A DNA stretch of 64,000 nt from contig JASAND010006204.1 in the NCBI GenBank assembly GCA_030248195.1, positions 1 to 64,000 on the forward strand, read 5' to 3'. The position numbers were made by a program, and so were the translations under genes. Under the pieces are notes generated by a model. It was given only the letters and a program-made list of their open reading frames with translations, made no database searches and was not told the origin of the DNA. Origin of the DNA: Trissonchulus latispiculum. Its lineage: Eukaryota; Nematoda; Enoplea; Enoplida; Ironidae. Positions 25,899-36,239 of the stretch are shown here, piece by piece (position 1 is the stretch's first letter; each line of letters starts with the position of its first letter).

Positions 25899-26014
25899 AT
25901 ACAGATGCATCATGTTGGGCAATCGGTGGGGAACTAGCTCAAGTCCAAGATGGAGAGATCAAAACTATTGCCTACGCTAGCAAGACACTGCCAAAGGCTG
26001 AAAGAAAATATTGT

Positions 26015-28144
26015 GTGACAAGAAGAGAGCTGTTTGCTATCGTGGAGTTTGCTCGCCACTTCAGACCGTATCTGCTTGGAAAGAAGTTTCTGGTTCGAAC
26101 GGATCACTCAGCTCTGCAATGGATTCATAAGCTCAAAGATGCGGAAGGTCAGCTGGGCCGTTGGTTCGAAACTTTAGCAGAATACGACTACGAACTTCAG
26201 CTGCGCCCCGGCAAACTTCACATAAATGCTGATGCATTATCACGACTAAGCGACTGCTCTTGCTCGTGGTGTAGAAACGTTCAAGCCCTACTATCTCCTG
26301 AATACAAAGGTTATGGCGAGGAAGTCGCAACCACTTCTGCTGCTTTCGCCAAGTCGGTAAATATTCGAAAGTTTCAGATGTTGAACGAAGATATTCGATT
26401 CTTATACAACTTACTTAAGAGACGTCAGCAGCCATCGGAAAACGACAGAAGCAGTGCTGGCAATTTTCAGAGAGCCCTCATCGACCAGTTTGGAGCACTG
26501 AGAATAAAGAGTGGCGTCCTCTGTCGCCAGTATGAGCTTCCCAACTCTGAAAGCGTCACACAGGTGGTAGTCCCTCCTGAAGCCATGTCCATAGTTCTAG
26601 ACACAGCCCACGATGTCCCCATGGCAGGACATGGTGCAGCGGCAAAGGTTAGAGACCGAATACGCGCCAACTATTTCTGGCCTGGTTGGAGAAGGGATGT
26701 TGATGAATACTGTGCTTCTTGCGGTACTTGCCAGAAAATCAAGCCCGACGTAAGACGGCGCAGAGCTCCTCTACAGACAGTTCGAGTTGGTCGACCTTTT
26801 CAACGAGTTGTAATTGACATGATGGGTCCATATCCTCGCACGCAGCGTGGAAAGAAGCACATTCTGGTTGTCATAGACAGTTTCACGAAGTTTGCAGAAG
26901 CTTTTGCTATGTTGTCTATCACTGCCAAGTCTGTTGCGCACACGCTAGCCACTGAATTTATCTCTCGATATGGAATCCCGGAGAGTATTCACTCCGATCA
27001 AGGAAGAAACTTTGACAACAAGCTAATGGAGAATATATGCCATTTATTGCGCATTCGGAAGACCAGATCCTCCCCGTACCATCCGGAAGGTGCAGGTATG
27101 GTAGAGAGAATTAATCGCACCATCAAGACTATGCTACAATCCTACGTGAGTGCCAATGAAATGGATTGGGATCTGTGGTTGCCGCTGACAATGAGCGCCT
27201 ACCGTTCCGGAGTTCATAGCTCTACAGGTTACACTCCCAACCGGCTAGTATTCGGAAGAGAAATAAGATCTCCTACGGATAGTGTTTTGAATGTACCTGA
27301 TGTGGAAGTCGACGTTCCCTCGTATGCCAAGCAGGTCTGGAAGGCTATCGAAGCAGCGAGTGAAACTGTGCGAAAAGCTCAGGTGGGTGCTCAACGACGA
27401 CAGAAAGAATACTACGACCAATCTGTTTGGGGAAAGCCTCATGCTGAAGGTGATCTGGTTTTGCTACAGAACCCCCTTGTTTCTCAAGGCAAGTCAGCAA
27501 AATTTGCCAGAAGATGGTTTGGGCCATATGAAATCATTAAAAAGCTGTCTGAAGTTACTTGTCGTATACAACGTGTCTGCAACAGAAGGGACAGGAAAGT
27601 GGTTCACTTCAATCGGCTTAAACCGTATCAGCACAGACAGGTCCAGCACAGCGAACGTCCTAGTGCTGGTCCGTCTCGAAAACCAGCGAACTCTTGTCCG
27701 CGGGTTCTCAAAGATGTCCCTGAAACCCCGAGGGTTCTCAAAGGTGTCCCTAAAGCTCCGCGGGTTCCTAGTGGTGTCCCTAAAGCCTCGCACGGTGAAT
27801 TGCTTGGAAGTAACAAATACTTACTTTCGCTTCGCCGTGTTCCAATCAGAGGACATTTACTTCCCCGGGATGCAGAACCTGTTTTGGGGTTCAACCAAGA
27901 AGATTCCGATCCCGTGACGCCTTCGGGATCGACTGAATCTGGATCTGCAGCATCTAGTAACCTCCGTAACAGCCCTGCATCCGAAGAGTCAAACTCCAGT
28001 GACACCAGCGAAGAGTCAGACAGCGATGTGGGTTCCCATGAGGCGGAGCCAGAACAGAAACGATATCCACAAAGAGCCAGACGGCCCCCGGAACAGTTTG
28101 ATCCAATTACCGGGGAATTTTACAGGCAAAGACAGACTGACTGA
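26015..28144 (+). CDS. pol: Gypsy Pol, RNase H + integrase part
   Basis: Continuation of the upstream polyprotein. The coding frame is open from about 25,880, where the RNase H motif L-D-T-D-A-S is readable, so the GTG at 26,015 is only a formal start. Next come the RNase H part (RELFAIV, RTDHSAL, NADALSRL), the integrase H-H-C-C zinc finger (about residues 190-236) and the DDE core with D268 (IDMMGP), D328 (HSDQG) and E364 (MVERINRT), D and E separated by 35 residues. A C-terminal domain follows with KFARRWFGPYEI, then a Ser/Glu-rich tail ending in a FDPITGEFYR motif. The integrase would insert the cDNA into the genome. All catalytic residues are intact. Confidence 0.93.
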   Translation: MTRRELFAIVEFARHFRPYLLGKKFLVRTDHSALQWIHKLKDAEGQLGRWFETLAEYDYELQLRPGKLHINADALSRLSDCSCSWCRNVQALLSPEYKGYGEEVATTSAAFAKSVNIRKFQMLNEDIRFLYNLLKRRQQPSENDRSSAGNFQRALIDQFGALRIKSGVLCRQYELPNSESVTQVVVPPEAMSIVLDTAHDVPMAGHGAAAKVRDRIRANYFWPGWRRDVDEYCASCGTCQKIKPDVRRRRAPLQTVRVGRPFQRVVIDMMGPYPRTQRGKKHILVVIDSFTKFAEAFAMLSITAKSVAHTLATEFISRYGIPESIHSDQGRNFDNKLMENICHLLRIRKTRSSPYHPEGAGMVERINRTIKTMLQSYVSANEMDWDLWLPLTMSAYRSGVHSSTGYTPNRLVFGREIRSPTDSVLNVPDVEVDVPSYAKQVWKAIEAASETVRKAQVGAQRRQKEYYDQSVWGKPHAEGDLVLLQNPLVSQGKSAKFARRWFGPYEIIKKLSEVTCRIQRVCNRRDRKVVHFNRLKPYQHRQVQHSERPSAGPSRKPANSCPRVLKDVPETPRVLKGVPKAPRVPSGVPKASHGELLGSNKYLLSLRRVPIRGHLLPRDAEPVLGFNQEDSDPVTPSGSTESGSAASSNLRNSPASEESNSSDTSEESDSDVGSHEAEPEQKRYPQRARRPPEQFDPITGEFYRQRQTD

Positions 28145-28195
28145 GAAATCGAAAGAACATTTTCAAATATATGAATGTACAAGAGAACATTTCTT

Positions 28196-28211
28196 TAAAA
28201 AGAGGAGGAAA
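28196..28211 (+). promoter_or_regulatory. Polypurine tract of the gypsy element
   Basis: The purine-only run AAAAAGAGGAGGAAA ends just before TGTAAC, the candidate LTR start. This is the standard position for plus-strand DNA priming in LTR elements. Confidence 0.7.
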
Positions 28212-28684
28212 TGTAACGTTCTAGCTTAACAAAAAAATGAAAATTATTATTTCGCCTCAAGATTCGTACTTCTGTTGTAACCATCAGTAAAGCTGTAGTG
28301 TAGTGCATTTTCTGAGATCTGCACTAAGTTTAAGTTCTGCCTAACTTCTGCCATATATTATACGCATCTTCTTCTGTTGTAGCTGTGATTTGTTCAGTAA
28401 CGTTGTGCGACTAGATTGTGGTGTGGAGTGTTCTAGACGAGAACTCGTATTAGCCGTTACGAGTGGCTTGATCGTAAAGGTGTACCCAATGCGCTGTAAG
28501 TAAAGCGTTTTGCAGTGTGTGTGGCGTTCGTAGTAGTTCAGCATCGGTCACAACATCTTCCAATTTTATCGATGAGTTATTCTGGAGCGAGCAGAAATAA
28601 ATCTGTTCTCTAGGATCTCCTACATAATTTAACTCCGCTTAACTCTTCCGTGAAAAAACCCTTAGAGAAAGCCATACTATTACA
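28212..28684 (+). repeat. Candidate 3' LTR (473 bp)
   Basis: It starts TGTAAC right after the polypurine tract and ends ...TTACA, giving a 5-bp terminal inverted repeat TGTAA/TTACA. It contains a polyadenylation signal AATAAA near 28,595. With no 5' LTR in view, the end point rests on the TG...CA rule alone. Confidence 0.65.
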
Positions 28685-29718
28685 TTTATCGCAAGTGGAT
28701 CACTAAAATTTAGTTTTTAGTTTTCTGGACACTTCTGTTCGTCGATCCACAATGGACGTCGATAAGGGCTCAACCTTAGTTTTTCCCTGAAACGCATCCA
28801 AGGCAGCAGTTCGAAATCGCTTATTAAGGTGGTGATTCCTTTTGGGCACATATTGTTGGTTGGCGGCGTAAATCAAGATGAAATTTGATGAAACTTTTCG
28901 AAATAAGTTCTTTTAGCGTTCTAACACCCTCCGCGCAATCCCGGCTCAAAAATTCGAGATTTCCGATCAGGGCGGTTTTTCCAAATTTCTGAAAGTTTGG
29001 CTGCAGTTATACACTTATGACTATATTCATTTGAAAGATCTCGTTGAGCTTCACGTTTTTGCTTTTTAAAGCGAGTTTCTAGCTTTTCTCTACCGTGAGA
29101 TATAGCCGTTTTTCTTGTTTTGGCGTCGAAAACTTGTCATTTTTGCAGAAATCAAATAATCCAACATTTCTTGAACTACGCAAGCCGTAAAATCAAACTA
29201 AGGGCGTCGATCTGAAGGTCTCACAGGGACAAATTATCCGACGCATGATCGTCTTCCAACTGCTATCCTGTAGGCTGCTATCATAAAAAATGTAGTTTTT
29301 GCAAAAACACGACCAATTTTTTTCCAAAGATTATGGAGCATTCACCATGCAATCTGGAGGGCTGCTACTGAACGAATGTGTTCTGCACAAATATACCCAG
29401 GGACGATTTTTTAGTTGCCCCGATTGCTGCTTTCTAGCTAAAGTAATCGCTTGACAAATTTGGAAAAAGTAGACAAAATACAGGTTACGCACACATTTCA
29501 GCTTATTTTTCTATAACGAAGAGCAATTTCACAATAAATAAAAAATCGTCCCCAGCTATTTGATGGAGGAATCGAATGATATAACCGATGTCTCGCGAAA
29601 AAATTTACTTGAGTCTGCAAAAATTCTGGAAAATTATACTTCTTCTAAAATGTGTTAAAAATATTTTAGGAAAGCAACATTAGTTTCGTGGCATGCATTA
29701 AAAAGAGAAAATGTCTAG
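28685..29718. other. Intergenic, nothing recognised
   Basis: AT-rich sequence. I found no reading frame, RNA gene or clear repeat I can name. Confidence 0.5.
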
Positions 29719-30693
29719 CTACATTTTGATATAAAAATGGCTTCTTAACTCCAAGTAATGAATGAGTAATAATGGTGCAAACTTTATGTGACCAAAGGGA
29801 ATCACCACCTTAAACGCCATATAAAAAATGAAGTTACACCCAAAAGTTAGACCGTGAATTATTTTCACCCAATATTCCATTAAGGATCCTTTCATGCCTA
29901 TATGGACAGGACCTTTTGGCTTCAGAAGAGTAAAATACATGGGAGCCGGTAGTGAACATAGTACAAACAAAATAAAACATCCAAACATCATAGCAGAGCC
30001 GCGGGCTCGTTTTCGAATTTCTTTCTTTGCAGCAACCGATTTTGCCAAAGTCAAGCGAAGAAAAATCGAAGCATAAACAACAATAATGGTGAAGCAAGGC
30101 AGTAGCAGAAACACAAACTGAATAAATACTTTCCATTTATGAATCTGTGGTTTGGGGGCGCAAACTCCAAACGTAGGCTGAATTGTGTAGATTGCAAAGA
30201 CCAACGGACCGGATACCAGAAAAAACAAAAATATCGGTATCACCCATACAAGTAGAGACCATACCAAAATGGCAATTCTTACCGTAAGAACGCGCCGATA
30301 GAACAATGGCTGAAAAACCGCTATGGCCCGGTCCAAGGCAATCAAAGCCTGTCCCAAAGTTGATGTGAAAGTTGGCATAAAGATGGCACAGCCCAGCCAG
30401 GCGCAAATCGGATGCAGTCTGGCAATGTCCTCAGGCAAGGTTGACTTGGCTGGTCCAATAAAGATAGTCATAAGTCCGGTCAGTTGCTGATTGGTAATGC
30501 TGGCAATTGCGTCATTAATTGCCAAAAGGGCAACCAGGGCATAATTTGTCTCCTTCCGAAGTCTGACTGTTCTCAGGATTACGTAAACCACTGTTAGGTT
30601 GAAAATCAGTAATACTAAGGAAATTAATGTTTGAACAATTCCGGTACCGACAGCGTTCCAATAAACTGGAGTTGTTAGGTTGGAGAAGTTCAT
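29719..30693 (-). CDS. Class A (rhodopsin-like) G-protein-coupled receptor, orphan
   Basis: A 324-aa single-exon protein with seven hydrophobic segments, expected in the plasma membrane with G-protein signalling. Family marks include N-glycosylation sites near the N-terminus (N2 and N5), N32 in TM1, D61 in TM2 (LLAIND), Cys97 before TM3 paired with Cys178 in extracellular loop 2, and D-R-A at 121-123 replacing the usual DRY. TM6 has L-P-A-P, and TM7 has N-F-I-F-Y in place of NPxxY. Length and intronless structure are typical of lineage-expanded invertebrate receptor families. The ligand is unknown. The altered DRY and NPxxY motifs are seen in some divergent families, so a functional receptor is likely. 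A recent pseudogene is unlikely because the frame is intact. Confidence 0.85.
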   Translation of the reverse strand: MNFSNLTTPVYWNAVGTGIVQTLISLVLLIFNLTVVYVILRTVRLRKETNYALVALLAINDAIASITNQQLTGLMTIFIGPAKSTLPEDIARLHPICAWLGCAIFMPTFTSTLGQALIALDRAIAVFQPLFYRRVLTVRIAILVWSLLVWVIPIFLFFLVSGPLVFAIYTIQPTFGVCAPKPQIHKWKVFIQFVFLLLPCFTIIVVYASIFLRLTLAKSVAAKKEIRKRARGSAMMFGCFILFVLCSLPAPMYFTLLKPKGPVHIGMKGSLMEYWVKIIHGLTFGCNFIFYMAFKVVIPFGHIKFAPLLLIHYLELRSHFYIKM

Positions 30694-32319
30694 CTGTTTC
30701 AGTCAAATTCAAATAAATAATCAAATAAATAATCGATCAAATTTAAGACTACTGTCTTCATTAGATTCTAGGATTAAACTAATGTCTAAAAGAATTTACC
30801 TATAATGAACATGCTTGCATGGATTTACTTGTTTTTGTTACTTGGGCAAAATTTTTGACTTTAGCCTTTCAGTAAAAGCCTGCCATCTAAAGCAAACTTC
30901 ACTTTTTGAGTTCATGATTTCTGATTACACGTTTCAGGGGGAATTTGACGAGTTAAACAATGACACTCGGATTTCTGCTTCGAATATTGTAAATGAAGGC
31001 AATTGTGTTTACAGTTCTTGTACCGACAGGAAACACGTATATCAATGTATGATGATTTGGCATTGTCTAAACAAGAAGAACCCTGGAAAAATAATTAAAC
31101 ATTAATGTTTAATCAATCAGCGATTTAGAAGGGTTAGCCTGCAGAACTGAACCAATCCACCTGCCAGAAGGTAATATGTTATAAAGACTTAGCTCGCAAA
31201 AAACGTGCTTACTCTAGCATTTATGCATCACTAATACACATTAATTTTATGAATGAAATTATATAATACACAACAGTTGATGCTTCGGCGGGAGTCGCAA
31301 TCAAACAAACTCATGAATAAATTCGGTCACGATTCAGGATTTCTTTGAGTGCTTTCGTTAGTCTGCCTGCATTAACCGTTAATACGTTAATGGCTTGTAA
31401 ATTTTCAATATTGACGGAAACTTAGCATGCGCAAATTCTGGTTTTTATTATAAATAGATCGATAGTTGCTGCACACAATTTTCTTAGTTGGACCGGGTTT
31501 GTGTTGAAAAATACAGCATTCTTGTGCTAGACAGAGTCAGTAGGTTCTGAACCCATTTATGCTGCCCACTTTCAATCAAATAAGCTTCGTGCTCTTTCAA
31601 ACTAAACGTTATTTCTAATTGGGTCATCTAGGACTACATGATCTTGTTTTGCATTGTGTTTGCTAGCTCATCGTAGGTCTTGTTTTCGTAGAATGTATTC
31701 ACAACAGAACTAAAACTTCTATGATTATTATTATGCAATAAGCAGCCGTTGGGACCTTGTAGATAGAAGTAAATTAATAAACTGCAAAAACTTCGTGGGT
31801 TTATTATTTGGGAGTATTTGGTTAATTAAGACAAAGCACAGCTTACTTAGAAAGCTACAAGAAACTGAAGCTGCCGCAAAACAAAATTAATGAAAAGATA
31901 AACCTCTAGGTAGAAAATTCCAGGACAAACATGTTTCTTACAATTTGTTCGTAAACAATTTTCGCTGTCATTTTTAACTGAATTATGATAAAATACCGTA
32001 CTCAATTGCTGAACTCTTGAATACTTCAGGAATTGTTCGACCTATAACAACACCTATCTACCCCTACCCAATGGAATCAAAGTTGAGCTAAGACTGGATT
32101 TTTGAAACCCAGGTTTCATAACAGTGTGAGATATTCGCAGCAGCATAGTAGAATTTAATAAAAATTATTCTAAACTTCAATATCCCTTTCTTACTTCTGT
32201 GGTTTTGAAGTTTAGCTATCCTCCTTCTGTGTAGAACCTATTGCAGCGCCTTTTAGCTATCTAGAAATTAGACATTGTACGGTTAAGTACAGAAAAATAA
32301 ATCGATTCGTTAAAGCGCA
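30694..32319. other. Intergenic, nothing recognised
   Basis: AT-rich DNA. A 96-codon frame at 30,815-31,105 shows no known domain. A short stretch near 32,040 reads like degraded retroelement sequence but is too short to assign. Confidence 0.45.
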
Positions 32320-33330
32320 GGACTTTATTAGGACTACAGAAGGGCATTCTTGTGGTTATCGAACACTTTTCAAAGTTTGTTCAACTGTATAGTGTGAAGA
32401 CACAGCCAGCCGAGGAGATATCCCGGAATCTCTTCAAGTTCTCGCTAACGTATGGTATACCTGACAACATTTTATCGGACAGAAGTGCAAACTTTACTTC
32501 GGCCACCCTGAAGTCATTCAGGGCGGCCGAAGTAAAGCAGGGAAGCAGAAGGCAGGGAATTCACGGAAAGACTACGACCCCATATCACCCCGAAGGTAAT
32601 GGTAAGATTGAGAGGTTAAACCAGACCTTCGGACGTTACCTCAGACAGTATGTCGATGAATCGCAAACCAGTTGGGACTTTTTCCTGGATACAGCGGCCT
32701 TCGCCTACAATACGGCGTCTCATGAGTCAACACAGGCACCGCCACACGAGGTGGTGTTTCAGGTTCCTGTTAAGACACCCAGCGATATCTCAATTTCTAG
32801 CACTGTTGTAAACCCGCGTCATCGGCTTCACGTCGACGTACGGAAAGTTATGCAAAGAAACCTCAAAGTTCAACCGAGCCGTTTGGAACGTATACATTTT
32901 CAACGGCCAGCTAGTTTTCCAGTGAGCTCGCTGGTTTGGGTTAGGAACTTCAGGAAAATCCCTAAACTAAATGCGCAATGATTGAGTCCTTACATAGTTG
33001 TGGAAGACAGGGGAAATAACAGTGTCCTGTTACGCGATGTGGCAACCGGCCGATTAAGCAGTTGTCACGTCAAGCATATTAAGTCTTGTCATTCAGACGT
33101 ATGCTCAGCAATTCCCGGATCACTCGGCCTCGGCGGCAATGACGTATCTAAACCCGACGGGTACTTGTCGAACCGCTATGGAGACAAGGCGGAACTAGTC
33201 TCGGTTTCGGACGACGGATCTTTGGTTGTTGTTCCGTCGGGAGCTGCTGCAGAGTGCGACGTCGGCAGAGACTAACTAGATTTGACCCTGTTACAAGGGA
33301 ATTCTATCGACAACCTGGTTTTCTTCACTA
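32320..33330 (+). pseudogene. Decayed Ty3/gypsy integrase fragment
   Basis: The frame at 32,352-32,981 carries the integrase core from the HFSKF block (first catalytic Asp lost upstream), through L-S-D-R (second Asp) to PYHPEGNGKIERLNQT (catalytic Glu). It then meets an in-frame TGA at 32,979-32,981. The same frame continues through 33,275 with the C-terminal LSPYIVVEDR block. A further frame change near 33,268 precedes a readable RFDPVTREFYR motif, the same tail as the intact element at 28.1 kb. It is 5'-truncated, stop-containing and frameshifted, so not functional. Confidence 0.85.
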
Positions 33331-33860
33331 GCCCGGGAGTGAAGAAAGACTGACAAAGATAAAGACAAAAACAAAGACCACAGGAGTCTGTAGATCAGTG
33401 GATGTTCGATCGTCGCTTTCGCATAGCCGTCTGCGACTAAGGTGAACTGGAGGACCAGATTTAACGAGGTCAAATTATAGAGCACACATCTTTGCCGAGA
33501 TTGCGTGAAAGGATGTTGATCGAAAGGGAACTTTCGATGGAAAGAATTCTGATTTCGAGGCAAACTGAAGCGGCTCTTTCCGAAGCCAAACAGCTCACTC
33601 AAAAGGATGTATCCGTTTGTCAAGTTCAAGCTAGCGGGAGCAAGAAGCGCAGCTTTCAGGGTATGCAGGATATTTGTTTTAAACTTAGAATTCGAATTTG
33701 TTTTAAGCTTAGAATCTTTATAAGTTTGAGTAATTGTCGTAATTCGCCGTTCTGGTTAGTATCTTAGTTAGTTAGTTTAGTTAGTTAGTAAAACACCACA
33801 CCAATAAAATAGGGTTTCTGTAACCCAACCCCAAAATTGTTTAATAACATTAGATTAACC
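33331..33860 (+). repeat. Probable 3' untranslated/LTR remnant of the second gypsy copy
   Basis: Sequence downstream of the decayed integrase, ending with repeated TTAGTTAG and an AATAAA signal near 33,804. LTR borders cannot be placed without a partner copy. Confidence 0.35.
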
Positions 33861-35576
33861 CAACCTCATAATTTCAGCGTTAACCCCCAAAGTCTAAAAA
33901 AACCCAGGTTTCAATCTAATCTTGATAACATCGGCCCCTGATCAGCAGCAGAACAACACAACCGCTAACAACAGAGACGCAGCGATTACGTATTTGATTT
34001 TGTCCATTCAGCTGATTTATTACATTTTAAAAGAAACTCAAAGTGGGCTATATCATGAACAAGTAGGCCCCAAAAGGGGCATGATTCCTGCGTAGACCTG
34101 TAAAATTCAATTTGCAAATGTTTTACATACTTGCCTCTCTGCATGCAATATACATAACTCGACAACCAACGAAGAGTCATGTATCACCTAAATTTTTTTC
34201 CAGTATACAATTCAATACGAGCTGGAAAGAAAACGATTAGGTAACAATTCCTGAAAAATAAGAATTGAAAAAGTTATAATATAGATGCAAAGCCGTTCAG
34301 ATTCTAAAGTGTCGTCTATGTTAATTTGCGAATATGACTTCATATTGTGCCATGCTCTTCGGCAGTGCCTCTTGTTTTCACAGTGATCTCAAAAGTTTAT
34401 GTAGAAATCAATTCAACTGGCTGATCTTTTAATTTTATGCTCCAACCCAACTTTTGGTCATCGCTGTGCTGCTCCCAAGCAGCATCGGTTCAAAAATTGG
34501 CAGTCTTTTAAGACTGCTGACAGCCAGCAACTGCGAAAACTCGGTCAGTTTAGTCCCATTTGTAGACAATCAGAACCTAATTTGCATAAATTAAGTGCAA
34601 AAATTATCAAAAACGATTCCCTATACTAGCCCTATGTTGAAGATAGGGGTCACCCAGAGAAAACGACATTAATACACACAAAACATACACACTTTTTGTT
34701 TTATCCATTCCGGCTCCAGCAGGAATAAAAAGAAAGAAAATTAACTTATCGGGTTTAACCAACATTGTTCTTAACTTGCTTGCGATTAGGCAACTGTATT
34801 AGGCAACTGTACTTGAAATCATCAGTTTCTTGATGTCTACACTCAAGAAGTAACTAATGAAGTAAGTATAGTTAGAATCATTGTCTGCAAATTCAGGAAT
34901 ATTGTTTAAAAAAGGAAACATCCGTTCCAGTGGGAAATCAAAGCAAGCGAGCTTACGACAACTGTGTAGTGGCAACTTGTACTCTTATACAGCCGCAATA
35001 CAAATTTCGTCAGCTTTCGTGCAACTGAGCTTTGACAACCAAAGGTTGACCTTTTCTGAAAGGACTGGCCTTTAAGGTTTTATGCAAGTTCAGAGATAGG
35101 ATGCAACATGACAACTACTCCGTCACAAGGACTGAAATATGAATTTAGCTGTTAAGAAGTACAATGTCTGTTAATTATGCGCCATCGGCACATGCTGTCG
35201 GGGTAAAAGATTAGCCCTACCGTTCGTGACTTCGTTTCTCGCCATTGATGCAACTAATGTCATACTTAATTTATGGCTATTAAATTTGTCAGTGTTTGAT
35301 AGAAACGAAAGCAGATATTCTCTGGAGAAACCGTACATAGAGCTCATTCTTATATGACTAGAAGCTAGAATATATACAGTACAGACTATTGCTAATTCAG
35401 TGCAATTTTGTCTCATGCAACTTTATTTTAGCCATCAAATGCACAGTAATGGCTTTGCGAAATCAGGAATGAAAACAGTTGGTGAAAAGTGTACAGATCG
35501 GGGAACAAACTAGAGTTGGCTGACTTAGTGGGACATGCTACCACTGTCACTCAAGGTTCTCACAAAACATGTGCAG
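33861..35576. other. Intergenic, nothing recognised
   Basis: AT-rich non-coding DNA. The longest frames are 60-80 codons and show no family resemblance. Confidence 0.45.
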
Positions 35577-35704
35577 AGGGGAAGTTCTTGGGGGGGCGGC
35601 CGAAGGCCGCCGAAAAACCGGATTTTCCGGTTTTTTGCCCAAAATACCGGAAAAATCCGGATTCCGGGGGTGGGGTGAGGTCCAGGTCTGGGGGGGGCAC
35701 ATGT
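35577..35704. mobile_element. GC-rich MITE with ACATGTG/CACATGT ends (copy C)
   Basis: A third, shorter (128 bp) copy lying outside the palindrome, so the family is genuinely dispersed. It has the same terminal 7-mers, the GGCGGCCGAAGGCCGCC palindrome and the AACCGGATTTTCCGG inverted-repeat core. Confidence 0.65.
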
Positions 35705-35831
35705 GTATGGTTTTCACCCATGGACAACAAGATTAGTTTTATTTCAAAGATTGTTTGGATATATACACTGAACCTGCCCAACTCAGTTCGTTTACAATGT
35801 CAGTGTAGTTCCCTCATTTTAAACCTTCTAA

Positions 35832-36220
35832 TCAGGGTTTTTTTTTGGTTTTCGGATTTGCGTCAACCTTGCGTCCAGCTAGTTTTAAGTTGCGTCCCGT
35901 TAAGAAATTTTGCGTCCAGGTAAAATTATTGTTTTAGCGTGTTATATATGCAAAAATTGTATTCTTTATAAAAATGTCGATTATTTCTTTTGTGAAACAT
36001 AATTTAATCGTATGAAAAAGTACTTAGAACGGCGACGCTACTGAGAAGTAATGCACGAGTACAAAATATGTGAAATATGCTCTACATACACGACGGGGGG
36101 TGTGGGGGGCGGAGCCCCCCAGAAATTGAGAAAATGTTTTTGCGATTACGGAAAAATCCGTAATGCAAATGTTCAAAACGATTTATTTAGCATCTGTTGT
36201 GTCTAACACATATCATGACC
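35832..36220. repeat. Dispersed repeat: TTGCGTCC motifs and GGGGGGCGGAGCCCCCC hairpin
   Basis: TTGCGTCC-type motifs recur at 35,870-35,925. A 17-bp GC hairpin lies near 36,105 and is followed by AGAAATTGAG...ACGGAAAAATCCGTAATG. Both parts recur in the same orientation at 50,872-50,985 and 51,539-51,745. It is non-coding and probably a non-autonomous repeat family. Confidence 0.6.
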
Positions 36221-36233
36221 AATTTTTGATATT

Positions 36234-36239
36234 ATTGAC
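36234..36239. repeat. Polinton target-site duplication, left copy
   Basis: ATTGAC directly before the element's AGTAGTATAGG end. An identical ATTGAC follows the other end at 50,708-50,713. A 6-bp duplication is diagnostic for Polinton integration. Confidence 0.93.

Larger units (their letters stand above)
12891..25981 (-). repeat. Right arm of ~26-kb inverted repeat
   Basis: Mirror of 28-12,890. This arm continues past 25,981 into sequence with no left partner, so it is probably the genuine genomic copy. The pol gene here is open over 586 codons where the left copy is frameshifted several times. That fits a consensus-polished right arm and a poorly polished left arm. Confidence 0.9.
24000..28684 (+). 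mobile_element. Ty3/gypsy LTR retrotransposon, 5'-truncated (pol + 3' LTR)
   Basis: Protease, reverse transcriptase, RNase H and integrase are in gypsy order, followed by a polypurine tract and a candidate 3' LTR. No gag, primer-binding site or second copy of the LTR was seen upstream, so the element lacks its 5' part. The reading frame into the protease is open only from about 23,961. The stretch before 25,981 is duplicated in the left palindrome arm. Confidence 0.88.

Noticed and set aside
25866..25900. Programmed frameshift between RT and RNase H
   Set aside because: Gypsy programmed shifts sit between gag and pol, not inside pol. No slippery heptamer or stem was evident. A base loss is simpler.
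31990..32110. RT fragment joined to the second gypsy integrase
   Set aside because: A few suggestive residues only, with stops nearby and no continuous homology to the integrase fragment.
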